Positions 47,501 to 60,454 of a stretch of 64,000 nucleotides of DNA are shown one piece after another. A program made the position numbers and the translations under genes. The DNA comes from Acanthococcus lagerstroemiae (lineage: Eukaryota > Arthropoda > Insecta > Hemiptera > Eriococcidae). The stretch lies in assembly GCA_031841125.1 (NCBI GenBank), contig CM063114.1, forward strand, positions 37,965,574-38,029,573. The letters run 5' to 3'. Below the pieces are notes generated by a model that did no database searches, was not told the DNA's origin, and saw nothing but the letters and a program-made list of their open reading frames with translations. Each line of letters opens with the position of its first letter. Position 1 is the first letter of the stretch.

Positions 47501-48795
47501 ATCCAAAAGTCGAAAACGGCATGGTAACTCGACTTTTGTATCGAATTCTACAAGTAACAAACTTGATGATAATGTCCTGTCGAAAAAGTATTTGATTTTG
47601 AATGGTAAGAAAGTGACAGTCGAGGGCAAACCCGACTCAATTGGAGTTGAACAGCCCAACGCAGAAACAGTTTAAAATATTGTTATGTAGAGTTAAAGAT
47701 ATTCATTCCAAGTACATAATGTGTGTATGAAATATCAAGATGTAGACATGGTTCTAGAACCTTAAATTTATTGTGAACAAAACCAAATTCGTTTACTCTT
47801 GTATTTGGACCATTTAATTCACCTTGTTGTTAAGTAAAAAGAAGATTGATGCGACATGAAGAGGCCTTCCCTTGAAACATAGTCGATACAATATTCGTTT
47901 GTCGACGTAAATACTCCCTCTTTGATATGATAATTTGTTTGCTTTTGATATAGAATCAAGAATTCTATACAAAAGCAGGCGCGGATTTAGTTTACCTGTT
48001 GCTTTTATGTTAGTAGGGATGTGGGGGGCGGGGGTGCTCCCGGAAAAATATTTTATCTAATGTGGGATACGTAATGACGAATATATAGATGCGTTATTAA
48101 TTAATTATACATTTGTGGCGTGTAATGAGCGTACAATTCATCATTTTTATTCCTTTTTTCCTATTATTGCATTAAAAATTTCAATCAAGGGGGCTATGTA
48201 CCCCATGCCCCTCCCCTTGGATCCGTCACTGTACAAAAGTCGAGTCGCAATACAGACATTAACTTTTGGATAGAATTCTACATCAAATTTGATGCCCATT
48301 TTGATCCCAATGTTGAGGGTAATACAGTACCTCAACTTTTGCGTTGATTTCGGTTACCAATTCAGTCACCGTGTCGTGTCTTAACAGTAATGGACGGATT
48401 ATACCTGTGGACATTATTTTTTCCCCGAGCTATATCTATCCCAAATGAACGCTAGCGTAACAGAACCAACCGACATTTGTTGACAAAATGAGTTATTAGT
48501 ATTGTTGGAAAGAGCGTAATAAATAAAAATTTTTTAAATTGGGCTACCCGATTCAAAAATGTGTGTACTCACGTTGAAAAAAGCTTATCAGTAAACGCTA
48601 TGTCATATAGTTTCTACATGGCTCTTGACCTTTGAATCACCTGTTCTCAAAGAACAGATTTTGTGATTGGTTCTGTTACGCTTATGCTGGATTTACATTC
48701 GAGTCGGCGACATGCAGTGGACAAACTTTGCAGTGCTAAAAGTGTGTCCGCGACACTTCGCCGACTTGAATGTAAATCCATCTTTCACAGCGTCC
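44581..48795. other. gene-free stretch, nothing firmly recognised
   Basis: No supported gene. A (TA)-rich run lies at about 45677-45690. Related motifs with CTCGACTTTTG and ATAGAATTCTACA recur at about 47525-47555, 47950-47975 and 48235-48290, perhaps a decayed repeat. The tract at about 44930-45115 is CpG-richer and not repeat-like. Confidence 0.35.
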
Positions 48796-48804
48796 AGTTC
48801 AAGT

Positions 48805-48975
48805 AGGGCTCTATAGTTTCACCTGGGTATACTAAGCCGCCATTTTGGTTCATACTGCGCCCGTGGATGCCGAATCCGACTATGCGGAGCGTAACGCGTA
48901 GTCAATTCGGCATCGACGGGCGCAGTATGAACCAAAATGGTGGCTTAGTATACCCAGGTGAAACTATAGAGCCCT
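48805..48975. mobile_element. palindromic Mutator-like MITE with 9-bp target-site duplication
   Basis: A 171-bp near-perfect palindrome with ends AGGGCTCTATAGTTTCACC and GGTGAAACTATAGAGCCCT. It is flanked by a perfect 9-bp duplication, AGTTCAAGT, at 48796-48804 and 48976-48984; nine bases is typical of Mutator-like elements. The arms carry CCGCCATTTTGG, and the centre is GACTATGCGGAGCG-TAACGCGTAGTC. No coding capacity; a transcript would fold into a long hairpin. Confidence 0.92.
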
Positions 48976-49292
48976 AGTTCAAGTTAAGTTTGGAATTTCG
49001 TCGGTGCGTACACACACTGAACAGGAACGGCGCGGTGCGCAGACATTTTGCGTTAAGAGTAATAACAGCTGTTTCATTTATTTCTTTTTATTCTTACAAA
49101 AATAAAATTGATTGAAGTGGAAATTAGATGGTTCCATGAGAGCGATTGTCAAACATCAAATTCATACAAAATAAAATGATAACGTGCACGGTTCGCCTTG
49201 AACCGCTTTAGTGTGAATAGTTCCCCTCCTCACACCCGCCACAACGTAGTCAAATTCGCAAACTTATTTGGGACAGACTGTACTAAAGTACC

Positions 49293-49433
49293 ATATACCA
49301 GGTGCGGACATCCGCCATTTTGGATCCTACAGTGCCCGCGGATACCGAATCCGACTATGCGGAGCGTACCGCGTAGTCAATTCGGCATCAACGGGCGTGG
49401 GATCCAAAATGGCGGGTGTCCGCACTTGGTATG
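49293..49433. mobile_element. palindromic MITE sharing the core of the 48.8-kb element
   Basis: The arms ATATACCAGGTGCGGAC and GTCCGCACTTGGTAT enclose CCGCCATTTTGGATCC and its complement, then a core almost identical to that at 48860-48920 (GACTATGCGGAGCG, CGCGTAGTCAATTCGGCAT). Outer arms differ from the other element. The flanks AAGTACC and TAGTACC may be a decayed duplication. The exact ends are uncertain by a few bases. Confidence 0.82.
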
Positions 49434-50943
49434 TAGTACCTTAACTGTACTTCCTGAGTAGGATTATAAAAATGATAATATTCGCGCTGAAATGTGTTTA
49501 ATATCATATGAAATGAAAGAATGTATTGTGAAATATTTGAGGAGTTATCTGTCAGAAGGACGCATGTCAGCAATTTTGGTTTTGAGAAAAACAACTTCAA
49601 AGTTTTCAAGCAGAAATACTCCTTTCAGACTGATTTAATTGAAAAATATGTTATTATAAAAAATGTTCACTGTGATTTCATTAATAGAAATGACTACCTA
49701 GTTCATTGTTTAGTTCATTCAGAAACAAACGTGGACGAATTCAGAAAGGAGGATGTCATGCGTCCTTTTTAGATCCATGGGAAAATTGGTATTGTGGGAC
49801 ATATTATGGTTATCAGTAGCTGTTTTCCCATAAGATAATATTGGTGAATTTCATGTATTACTCTTCTATTTTGCTTGTTTCCATACATTTATACAACTTA
49901 TAGAACAAAATACACAATTCCTAACTCGCTGTATGATGAGTTATTATGTATATTCTCGTAGAGGAACATATTTAAGACGGCATGGTGCGGTGAATTCGTT
50001 GACTTTGGAAAAATTTTCAACTGGTTCCTAAAGGTAGGACATGCAGAATTCGAAAATCAGCATATCCGCAAAAAGGGCCCTTGTTCGTCATGCGTCCTCT
50101 TGACAGATAACTCCTCATTTTAGAAGGAAAATTTCATGATGAAATTATGGAATTGATAGCAACTGATAAGAATGTAAACAAAACCAGCTTATAAAATTGT
50201 TCAAGTTGCTTTTAATTGGCAATCAAATTTAACATTTGAGTTTTATTTTGAAATTTGTCGCAAAACGTAATAAGTATAAATTTCACGAAATTTAAAAAAC
50301 ATTTCTGAGTGACTAGCGCGGTTATCACAAAAACACTCGAATGAAGTAATTTTAATTTAGGTACTATGTAACGAACTTTAGCAAGAAGCAACGCTGCTCA
50401 CTGCTCAGAATCTTATTCGGATATTCGGCGTCAGCCATAATTCTGGGATCTATAATAAAGTCCTAGTTTCAGAATTATTCTGTTCATTTAAAATGGTGAG
50501 CGTTTACTCTTAGATATTTGACACTTACTTGTGAATGATTTGATCTTTTGATCTATTTTAATTTGATATTCCGTAAATCGATGTCCTTTTATATTAAAAT
50601 ACGTAATGGTGCGCGTTTGGTATAGTGAATTGTGCTATAATGTGTATGCGTTTAATGTTGCCATCAAGGATGAAAAAAGTGTGTGATAGAATGGGTAAGG
50701 AAAATATGAATTACCAGCTCTCATCAACAGTCTGTTCCTCTGTTCGAATTATTTTCGAATAAACTTACAAAAACATCTCAAAAGTACCAAAAATTACAGG
50801 ATTTCCAAGTTGTGAAATTGAGTAGAACCATTGCAATGATCTAACAAAAATCTCCGGAATCCAAACGTCCGGGAATCTGGAATATTGTTGAAGGTTCAAG
50901 TATTCGAGAATCTATAGCTATTTTTTGTTTGTTTTTGTTTTAG
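49434..50943. other. gene-free stretch, nothing recognised
   Basis: AT-rich, with short frames only. No known repeat was recognised. Confidence 0.4.
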
Positions 50944-51240
50944 GTCAGAGACTCAGAAGTGTTGTGAATAAATTTGAGGCAGACCCATCAGATATGCTGA
51001 AGACCAAGCTGATGTTATCAGAACAACTCTCAAATCTCAACCGATTGTACTCACCTAAAAAAGAATGGGGGAAGTACTTCTGGCCCTTCATCGGCTTAAA
51101 AAGACCCTGAACAGATCCAGTTTCGACACTGAAGTGGAAGTTACCACTGAACAGAAAACCTGCTAGTACTAGAATGGGTTCAGCCAGCAATCAGTTCATC
51201 TTGGTGCCCTCCAGTCCAGCACCGTTTCTTCAAATACCAG
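50944..51240 (+). other. candidate first coding exon of an unidentified gene
   Basis: A pyrimidine tract ending TTTTAG precedes 50944, and a strong donor GTGAGT starts at 51241. An ATG at 51174 in good context (AGAATGG) opens a 22-codon frame, MGSASNQFILVPSSPAPFLQ followed by I-P, running straight into the donor in phase 1. Another frame in the same block, open from the acceptor to a stop at 51110, has a helical, charged look and might be an upstream reading frame or chance. No downstream exon was found, so the rest of the gene would lie beyond the window or in a long intron. The protein is not recognised. Confidence 0.3.
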
Positions 51241-53188
51241 GTGAGTTTTCATGGTTTTCTTCATTTCCTCTGCAAACCAACCAGTCACTGTTTGGGGTGA
51301 ATGATTTGAATCAACTTGCGCTTCTTCTAACCCAATCCACGGGTTTATAACTGTATGCAAACACATTTTGATGCCATAAGTGCGTGAATTATGTAAACAG
51401 TAGCGATCCAACGATTATTTGTCCCTTACATGATCATTCAGGAGAGAATTTGTGATTAACTTACCTGTTGTCTTGTGATTGGAGACCCACCGCTGTTAAG
51501 TACGTACTAGCTGGCAAAATATCATATTGTCATTACCCGATTAACAGTTCATTCCTCTCACTGGCAAAGATGATGAAAAAAATGACTGATCACAATTTGG
51601 TCAACCAGTCGCGAACTAGTTTCATAATATGACTGCAATTTTTTGGTGAAATTAAAAAAAAAAAAGTGATTAATGTGTGACTGAAAAGTGATTAGAAACA
51701 TTCTCAACTATCAATTTTATTACATCACAGAGGGGGAAATAATCCCAGATTTTCAGAATATTAGTGATAAGTAGAGACCGGATTTTTCGGCATTTATAAC
51801 TTCGTTTTGCTTAATGATAGAGAAGTGCTGATGATAATTGAGTTCGGTTTAGAGCGAAGGGAGGGTTTGCCGAAAATACCAAGAATGGCGTAAATGCCGA
51901 AAATGCCAGGCAAACCAAACGGGAAGAAACACTAGAAATGTTCGTTTGACGGTCGCGCTTTCTTCAGGAGTTTCGGTAAATGTACTGGCAAAATTTAGAA
52001 AGTTGCGCCATAGTGTAACATAATGCTAAATTCTTGAATGCCTAAAATAAATAAAAGGAACATTTTCCCACTATTTTTTCGACTTTTCTTTCAATTTGTG
52101 GGACAATTTTGCGTTTTTTCCGAATAATTGAATCATCAGTTTTTTCGGTACCCAGGAATCCGGTCTCCAGTGATAAGTCACTTTACATGTTAATTGGGTA
52201 GTCATAAAACTGTCGTTCATTATATGTAGTTTAAAAAAGTTGCACGTGAGCGGATGAGGTCATCTCAGTCCAATACTGATGTAGTCCTAGAATTTTTATG
52301 AAAAGTGAGGAGTTGTAATTTCAAACTTTTCAGCAGCTCTTAATAGACTAAGCATTGTAAAGTGGTATGAAGAGTGGTGAAGGTATATAAACTGTTAAAT
52401 ATGGGTAAGAGAGTCTCGAGCAATGTTATCTCTGTTGATGTAGAGAAATAAGATCCCTGAGTGGACAGGTTTAGTAAATCCTCATTGATTCGCAGAAAGA
52501 TGTAGGTAGATCTTTAAAATAAAAGTACCTTTTCTACTTAAGTAATAGATGCATTTGGCAAAACGTTTTCTGCTGGCATTAGTCCTCATCAGCTCTTCAC
52601 ATGTATCTTACTATTAAAGATCTTATGACTAGAGGTTACTTATAGTATATGGTGAGAGTAATACTATACCCACTACAAGTATTTTATGTCCTGTTTTTCT
52701 ATTGGTTGCTACAGTCTGGTTGGTTTCTCGAATGTCAGATGAGTTATGACAGTGTCCTGTGGTTGGTGTGTTATGTCCTATCTCTTGTTAGTTTTTGTGG
52801 TCTCTCCGTCCAATGTCTGTCGAGTTGTTATTAATGTGAAAAGTGGTTCATTGTAAAGTTGGTTGTTGTGTTGATTTAATTGCAGTTTTGTCTTGCTTCT
52901 ATCTTGATTGTTTCCATCTGCTCGTGTGATTTTCTTTTTCATACTTTTTTGTATCGTTAATATTTTTAATTTGTAAGTCATCAGGCTCTTGTTGTCATTG
53001 AGTATCGTTTGAGTGGTTATATCAAAGACAACTGTTCTGCAAACAGCCTGGACGGAGTCTGTTGGGCGCATGTGCGAAGAAAAACACTGTCCAGAAAAAT
53101 CATGGAGTGTTAACCACACATACAAAGAGTAAAAATCAGAGGAAGAGGTAGACTGATGCTTGTAAATGGTAGAACTGCGACCACTAGA
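51241..53188. other. gene-free stretch, nothing recognised
   Basis: AT-rich sequence without recognised coding, RNA or repeat content. If the exon at 51174 is real this is intron. Confidence 0.4.
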
Positions 53189-53513
53189 CTGGGACGTACC
53201 GACAGAGAAGTAGGGGGCAACTTAACCCCCCTCCCACCGTAGGAATTTTTCACTCAGCAGTTAGGAAAATTTACCATTTCAGTCGGGCGGAGTTGGAAGA
53301 ATCCAATAAGTCAAAAAAAAATTTCTTTCTTTCTTTCTTTTGCTTTGATACTTGGGAATTTTGAGTTGAGTCAGTTGGAAAAATCCAACCAGTCAAAAGT
53401 TGTTTTTTTTTTTTGCTTTTATATGTACTGGAGAATTTTGAGTTAAGTCAGTTGGGACTTTCACAATTTTTACCCTCCCCTCCACCCCGAGAAAACTCTT
53501 CGGTACGTCCCTG
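53189..53513 (-). mobile_element. hAT-like MITE, GGGACGTACCGA family, copy with target-site duplication
   Basis: Starts CTGGGACGTACCGA and ends TCGGTACGTCCCTG. A perfect 8-bp duplication, CCACTAGA, lies at 53181-53188 and 53514-53521. At 325 bp it matches the 318-bp copy at 4164-4481 in reverse orientation. A (CTTT)n run at about 53321-53341 has grown inside it. Confidence 0.92.
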
Positions 53514-53521
53514 CCACTAGA

Positions 53522-56179
53522 TAATGTTCGACATCCTGAAAGTTTTATGATTATGAAAAAGTTTTGTTTTTTGTCAGTAGAATTTTCATAAAGAAATTCA
53601 TATACTAATATATGTTGGTAAAATTTGGTTGACAAATAAGTAATCAGAAAATGGCTGCCGTTTTCTCGGAATGGAAATAAGACATTTATCTGAAAGAAGA
53701 CTCTTGCATGTGTTGGTTAGGAATAGGTAATTATATTAAGAATCGTGTCTGAAGTGACGAGAGTTCTGAAGCATGAGACGACGAGCACTGTAGTACAAAA
53801 ACTAAAGAGGCTGTCTATATTCCTGAATCTTAAATTGTTATTTCTTAATAACTAGTCACGTAGAAGTTATATAAATCCACACTACTAAACATTCCAAACT
53901 TATAATTAGGTACTTTTTGATGGCTGTATTATTCTCATTTCGTAGGTGTCACAATCTAGACTTGATCTTCAGATATCTGAATGAAATTAAGAGGAAACAT
54001 AGTCTGTAGGAATCACATGCCCAACGTCTTAAAAAGAAGAAATAGGAGGTATAATAGTTCGTAAAGTGCCTAGTATTTCCCTGTTTCTCCAGTAAAGATA
54101 TTATCGTTAGCATTATGATAATTACTGGTAAACTTATCTGAGTAAATCATTTCAAATTCTGAGCTTCGTGGGCGATCAAATCACTAAATCTCATTTTGAC
54201 CTTCGATATCCCTTCAAACTTTCGTATTTTTCAAATTTAAAAAGAAGGGGAAAAAAGGTAAAAGAGATATATGTAAAATAGGAAAATAGAAATTACGTGA
54301 AGAAACCTTATATTATGTGTTCCTTCGAGGGCGGAATACGAAAGTGGATATTATAGTCGGAGAATCGAGTTGGCAAATTAAATGTGTTTTTACTTTACTT
54401 TTCAACTGCTTAATTCCGAGTCCTATTGAAACAGGGGTTCGCAATTTCACGTCGTAATACTGTCACTGAAGAGGGTAGGAAGCTGAGCAAAGGTGAATGA
54501 ACTTCTGAAAAGGAGTGTTGGTGATTTTTTCTAACATTAATGCGGGCCTGCCTCAATGCAAAATAATACCGAGGGAAAAATCGAGGGGATCGAGTTTCAA
54601 AGAGTTTTTAAGATTCACAGTCTCTTGTGCACAGAAAGCGGTGTTGACGATACGTAAGGACGCGTTAGTACGAATGATAACACGAATGTTTATTAATTCG
54701 ATCGCCTTGTAAAAAAAAAAGAAAACTCGAGCAAACACCTATTTTTGGATTGGCTTAACAGATTTGTATAATTTCTCGTGTTAACGCGCGAATTTGAAAG
54801 TACCAAGTGAATGAGCATGAAAATATGATACAGCAAGTACGGTATTATTGCGAGGGGATGGAGAATCGAGATGCAACCCTCATAAATCCGATTCATATTT
54901 ATATTCCACTTCGCCCAGTAATTAACTGCAAGGGTTCAACTTATTTACGGTGTAGAATAGTACATCATAACTGAGATCGAAAAGAGCGATGGATGAAATA
55001 TTGAAATTTTTTATAAGTAGAAATCGCGGAAATGATATTAATTTTCTGGGAAAGATCTGAAGAGACCAGTCCTACAGTTCCACTGTTCTCTGGAACAAAT
55101 CCTTGTATGCTTGCGATAAACTAATGACCAGCTGTCCCGTATTATGGAGAATACTCTCGGCGAAAAGTAGTTGGTTGGAGGTGCAAACGTGCAGATAACT
55201 AGTTGAAAATGATCAAATATTCAATACTCGAGACGAGATCATAAAATTGAAAAGGAAACTGAATTTAGTTGGATGTGAGCTTGGTTTTATATTATACAAG
55301 TCCTTTATGTGGTTCATTACAGTATATTACTATACATAGTACATATTGGGCTAGGTTTATTTGGTTATTTCTTATATCAGACAGCAAATTCTGATATTTT
55401 AAATGATAGATTGATTCACTATTACAACTATTAAGCCAACAGAACATTTTTAAATCAAGAAAGTTATGGTGGACGCATGTTTACCATTTTTTCTGCGCTA
55501 TGAAGTACTGCCTGATAACAGAAGGTTATGCAAAATATTCATCTTCGTTTTTCGTGTTGCAAGTACGCAGTACACTGACATGGTTTGATGATGAGTTACA
55601 AAGAATGAACGAGCCAAGACCTCTTAGAAGACTTCGCATTAATCTTGTCCTAGGTTATAGGAAGTACTGAAAACTCTTCAAGACCGAGATGATACTATGG
55701 ATTGACTGAGTTACATAAAATACCCTAAATTACCCGAAAACCGGTGCAATGTGTCTACCGGGCATGGAAACACGCAAAATCAGAAAATAACATGATTTTT
55801 GCTCAAAGCAGCATCTTTGTAAAAAGCATGCATTTTCAACATTTTAACTCTAAAATTTTTTACGTTTTAAATGTGTTTTTTTTTTGTCCCCCCCCCCCCC
55901 ACATTATTAAAGTATTTTATCGGAATTAAACTGCCGTAAAATTAAAATGCGCATGAAATTTCATACAACACAAGTATATATAAGGGGGGGAGGTACTTTT
56001 TAGAGAAAATTTGAAGTATGAAAATTGGCATGAAAAATCAAGAAAATAGCATGAATTTTCATGCGTTGGGATAAATTTGTAAAATTACAGTACTACGCTG
56101 GATTTTGTGGTAATTTACTAAGCTCGAGTATAAATAAGGCTTCTTATAATAATTTCAAATTCTACCTCCATAGGAAGTT
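53522..56179. other. gene-free stretch, nothing firmly recognised
   Basis: No gene. A C tract lies at about 55889-55901. The interval at about 54550-54700 has balanced composition and CpGs (GAGGGAAAAATCGAGG, GATAACACGAATG), unlike its surroundings, and might be regulatory. Confidence 0.35.
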
Positions 56180-56560
56180 TAAATTATCGGTAAAGCCAAT
56201 CCCTTTTGGTAAGACTAACTAAAAGTATTTCAAGACTTGCCTTAGCTTGTTATTCTCTGTTAAGGCTGATTAAGATTCCGTCGAGACTCACAGTAGATTC
56301 TCGAAAGTCGCATTATGGATCATCAAAATTGATTATCTTGTCTCTTTATAAGTCTCGTTAGGAGTCTAGTAAACTCCACTTCAGTTAAAGACTTATCAAG
56401 ACTCTTAAGATTCCCTTAAGTCTCACTTAGAACTTGATACGACTTGTCTTGATTCTGTAGAGACTCTTGAGACTTATTTGCAGTCATTCGTATTACTAAT
56501 ACTGAGCGAATAAGACTCATCAAGAATCGGCAACTTAATGAAAGATTTAGTTTCTTGGTT
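56180..56560. repeat. degenerate AGACTC/GAGTCT repeat
   Basis: Diverged AAGACT, GAGACTC and AGACTTA units every 10-25 bases, related in style to the tracts at 12880, 27600 and 43320. Confidence 0.6.
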
Positions 56561-57960
56561 CAGGTTCTTTTCTTAATGAGGAGGCGTAAAAAGTAGATTG
56601 TTGGAATATTTAACACTCTTATTTTGTTTCTGAACTCCTGTTTTTCGTTATTGACCCAAATATGAAAAGCTTTAGAGACTTTTGGCTCTTGGATCTTATT
56701 TGTCTGCCTCCTGTTTCTTTCAGGGGAAAATAACTTAAAAGCAACTACAGTCATCCTTCTCCAGGGAAAATGAATCCAAAAGTCATTTAGGATCTAGAAT
56801 AAAATTACTCATTTTCATTCATCTCGGACACCGTACAGTAATCCAAAGTCTCGAAAAACTAAGTATTACTGACAAATTAGCTATGAATAACTTCAAGATT
56901 TTGAGGATGTATCAAATCAGAATTAAAGGAGAAAGATTCTTACTAAATATAATTTTTTTTTACCTTTTGGAATTACACACAAAATCAGAGCTAATTATTT
57001 TGCTGTACATGTGACTTTGGAAATATTGTTTCATTAAAATCTGAGCAGATTTTTTTCATGAATCAACATTCATGAGGGGGGGGGGGCAAGGAACTAAATA
57101 GCCGTATTTTTGTTTGTATCAAGAAATTCGCTACAGAATTCAAAATAAATATGAAATTTAAAACTAAATTTTATTTAACCGAACGTGAACTAGTGACAGC
57201 ATTTCCCCTTCCTGTCGATATGAGCGTAGCAAAATGGGATCGGAAGGGTGATTTTTATTGCCTTATTTTTCGTCCAAAAACAGCCTTCCTGGAAATTTTC
57301 AGAAATTAAACTTATACCTGGCAATAGACCCAATCTGAACATACTTTTTTTTGCTAGTGAACAAAATTGCGAGAAATTGAAAAGTGCCAATCGATTTTTG
57401 CTTGCCTGTTGAGCAAAATTTGAGACAAAATTAAAATGAAAACTTCTGTTTAAACTTAATCCTCAGCTGGAGAAAATGAAAGTGAAGATCTCTCTTATGC
57501 TTATCAATGGAAAGTCAGAAAGAAATTCTTGGCATGCTTTTGTGTTCGTTTGTTAATTTGTTATGGACACACTAGTACTTTTTTCGTTTTTTCATTTGTG
57601 AACCCTGAATTAAGAGTGAATATGAATCATTAAAGCATTTTTTCTTTCATAAAATGAAATAAAAACTGTTTTCCTTGCATGTAAGATAAAATTGGGGAAA
57701 ATGCGAGTGAAGAGATCTTTTCTGTTTTACTTGTCAATAAAAATACTGGACAAAAATGATAATAGATTTTTTCGAATAGATTTTTTCTTGCACAATTTGA
57801 AAAAGATTACAAGTACGTAAACCTTTTTCTTTTTAACTTGAAGTTGAAATTTGGGACCAGTAAATTATGCTTGCACCTCGATTAGGAGGGGACCCCCGAA
57901 ATTTTGCTCCCTCCGACTTTTTTTTTTTTCTCTCAAGAGACTTAATGCCGTAGTGATCGG
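56561..57960. other. gene-free stretch, nothing recognised
   Basis: AT-rich with a G tract near 57076-57086. No coding or repeat family was recognised. Confidence 0.4.
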
Positions 57961-58730
57961 CTATCTCCTGCTAGTTTGAATATTACATGATGTATCATAA
58001 ATTACTTGTAATCTATTTGAATGGATAAATTTAACTAAGTCTGTTAAGTTTTCGGCTTGAAAATCGGTGAATTCTCTCCTGTCGGTGTATTTCTGGCATT
58101 CTGTGAGTATAATATGGTGGATGGTTATAATTTTCCATGGGCAGCTTTCGCACATTGGCGAAGGCGTTTTTTGTAGGAGGTGTTGATGTATTGTTTTTCA
58201 ATATCTTATTAGTGTTCTGATTGTAGCCGTCTTCAGTGTTCTGTTTTTGTCCGCTTGCTTTTTGGATGGATAGTGTCCAATTTTCTATGTTTCGTTTGCG
58301 AGCATAAAGTTTATTTTGTTCATAAGACCACTCGTGCAGCCACTTTTGCGACAGGTTTTTGAGAATGACTTTCTTGAAGTCGTCTGCTGCTAGGTGAATT
58401 TCTAGGTTGACTAGAGATTAAGTTTTTGGCTGCTATGTCGCCAACTTCATTTTCAGTGATCCGGTTGTGTGCTGGAACCTAGAGGAACTTGATTACCGTG
58501 CCCATTTGTTGTAGATGATGTAAGACGAACAATATGACTGGTGATGTTACAAATTATACTGGGTTTTTGGAGTCAGTCCAATCATACTTCTGAGTCTGTG
58601 CACACGATAAATTTGGTTGTGGTGTTTGTTAGGTAGGTTGATGAGACAGTGGTATATCGCCATTTACTCTGTAGTGGTGGGATCGACAGTTGATGGTAGG
58701 TTGAAGTTTTGCAGTTGGCTGTCTTATTTT
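57961..58730 (-). mobile_element. LINE fragment, RNase H and C-terminal zinc-like region, decayed
   Basis: Read on the minus strand in broken frames: an RNase H-like part with D-W-T-D-S and the late motif WVPAHNRITENEVGDIAAK (the family pattern is W-x-P-S-H-x-G-I-x-G-N-E-x-A-D), then a linker, then C-E-S-C-P-W...T-I-H-H-I-I-L-T-E-C-Q-K-Y at 58155-58090. That is the C-x2-C...H-x4-C type tail of Jockey/I-group elements. Several stops and frameshifts show the copy is dead. The reverse transcriptase is absent from the neighbourhood. Confidence 0.8.
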
Positions 58731-59014
58731 TTCCAAACCTAAAATTTTTGGAAGTATGTTACATTAAGCATTTTTATATTCCCCTAAAATTTGGTGAATG
58801 TAGCGGTCTTTCTTCAGAAATCGTGAGGGGTTAAAAATCTCCACAAAACGTAGTTAGAATATCTTCTGATTTGATGCCCATACATCATATTACTGAGTTT
58901 TAGATTCGGATCTCTTAAAAAAACTCAAAATCCTTTCTGCAAAATATTTTTATGATCTCATAAAACAGTTTGTTGGCTCATGTGAAGAGGTTAGGATCAA
59001 AACAGGCACTTGCT

Positions 59015-59190
59015 ATTTTACTCCAAGGGCGTAAATAGGCAAAATACTGTACACAGGTGCAGAAATATCTGTCGCTGCGCCTGAGAATGTGTGGTATGTG
59101 TTACATACTCCACGTTCACAGGCGCAACAAGAGATATTCCTGCAACCATGTGGAGTATTTTGCCGATTTGCGCCCATGGAATAAAATTGT
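59015..59190. mobile_element. small foldback element
   Basis: Arms of about 75 bp pair imperfectly: ATTTTACTCCAAGGGCGTAA at the left against TTTGCGCCCATGGAATAAAAT at the right, with GGCAAAATACT, GCGCCTG and TGTGGTATG/CATACTCCACG matches inside. No duplication or coding content was recognised. Confidence 0.7.
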
Positions 59191-60454
59191 AAGTGTCGGT
59201 TTTGATTGTGACCTCTTTTATGTGTGTTTGGGTTGGCACCTAAGCGTTGAAATTTCTAGAATACATTCCTATGAGTCTAGTGAAAGTTTAGGGTAAAACC
59301 CATGTATGTACCATAATTAATTAGAAGGTGCTACAAAATTTTGCCTCATGTGACCCCCCCCCATGCTTCTATTTGTGGTCTTAAAGTTTAAGAGACGTGT
59401 CATATTTACCTACTTCATATATTTCTATTATTTAGTGACAGAAATTACGGGGGAGGTATGTAAGGGATTTACAAGTAGCCAGTGACCCTTGCTATCCTCT
59501 CTATCTGTAAACACACGTATTGAACTAAGGACTGCTTCTACCCGGTCCTGCAGTAGCATATGAAACCGATTATGCTACCAAGTAACAAATCTCGTCGTCA
59601 CTTTGCCAGGAAGACTTACGAGTATGTCTATATTTTAGTTCTTGAACATCGATAGCGAGAATGAATTGAAATGTCAATTTGGTGAGAGATGTGCCTAATC
59701 GGAAATTATTTTCACCAATTAATATCATGTAAGTAGCTAAAAGCTGGATGGCTTACATTTTTGTCACCATTTTGAGGTATGTGAGGTTACCATTATTAAC
59801 ATGAGTGTGGCGAGGTGAAACGCAATTACGATTTTTGCCTCCATTCCCCCTCGTAATTTTGCTAAAAATTCATCCTTTTTTTCTAAAAATGAAATGATAA
59901 TAAAAAAGTTTTAAAAATCTATAATTATTTTACCCCACCCCAAAAACAAATTGATAGCATCCATGATTATTCATCATCTTTAAAAATGTACAGAGGATAG
60001 GTAACAGTTCTGTGACTTCTTTAAGGTACGTTAGGTAAAGATATGATGCCCATTTTAAATAACTGCAAACAGATAGTCTAGGGAAATTACGTGAAAAAAA
60101 CACCAAGTTCGACAAAAGTATCGCAAAGTTGTTGGTTAGTAGGGCATACTGAGGAACGACCTAAAAATCTCAAGGAATCCCATTGGAATTTCATCCTCTA
60201 GGTGGTGAAAGAACGTCTCATGAATTGATTTCTGATTATAAGTCAGAAAATATTCCAAATAAAATTACTCTAAAGTGGATTTTACATACAGATGGTCTCT
60301 TACAATTTTCGATATTTGCTCTCAAAATGTCTTGAAGATTGCAATGATTCTGGGAGGTGCCCCCCCCCCCAAAAAAAAAGAAGGTCAGATAATGTTTACC
60401 CGTTAAGCCGACTGTATGGATGTTGGCCTTGGGCCATTTATGGTTTTTCTGATG
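59191..60454. other. gene-free stretch, nothing recognised
   Basis: AT-rich, C tracts at about 59346 and 60360. No gene or repeat family was recognised. Confidence 0.4.

Noticed and set aside
48147..49461. Open frames around the palindromic MITEs
   Set aside because: Their sequence follows the inverted repeats and encodes nothing recognised.
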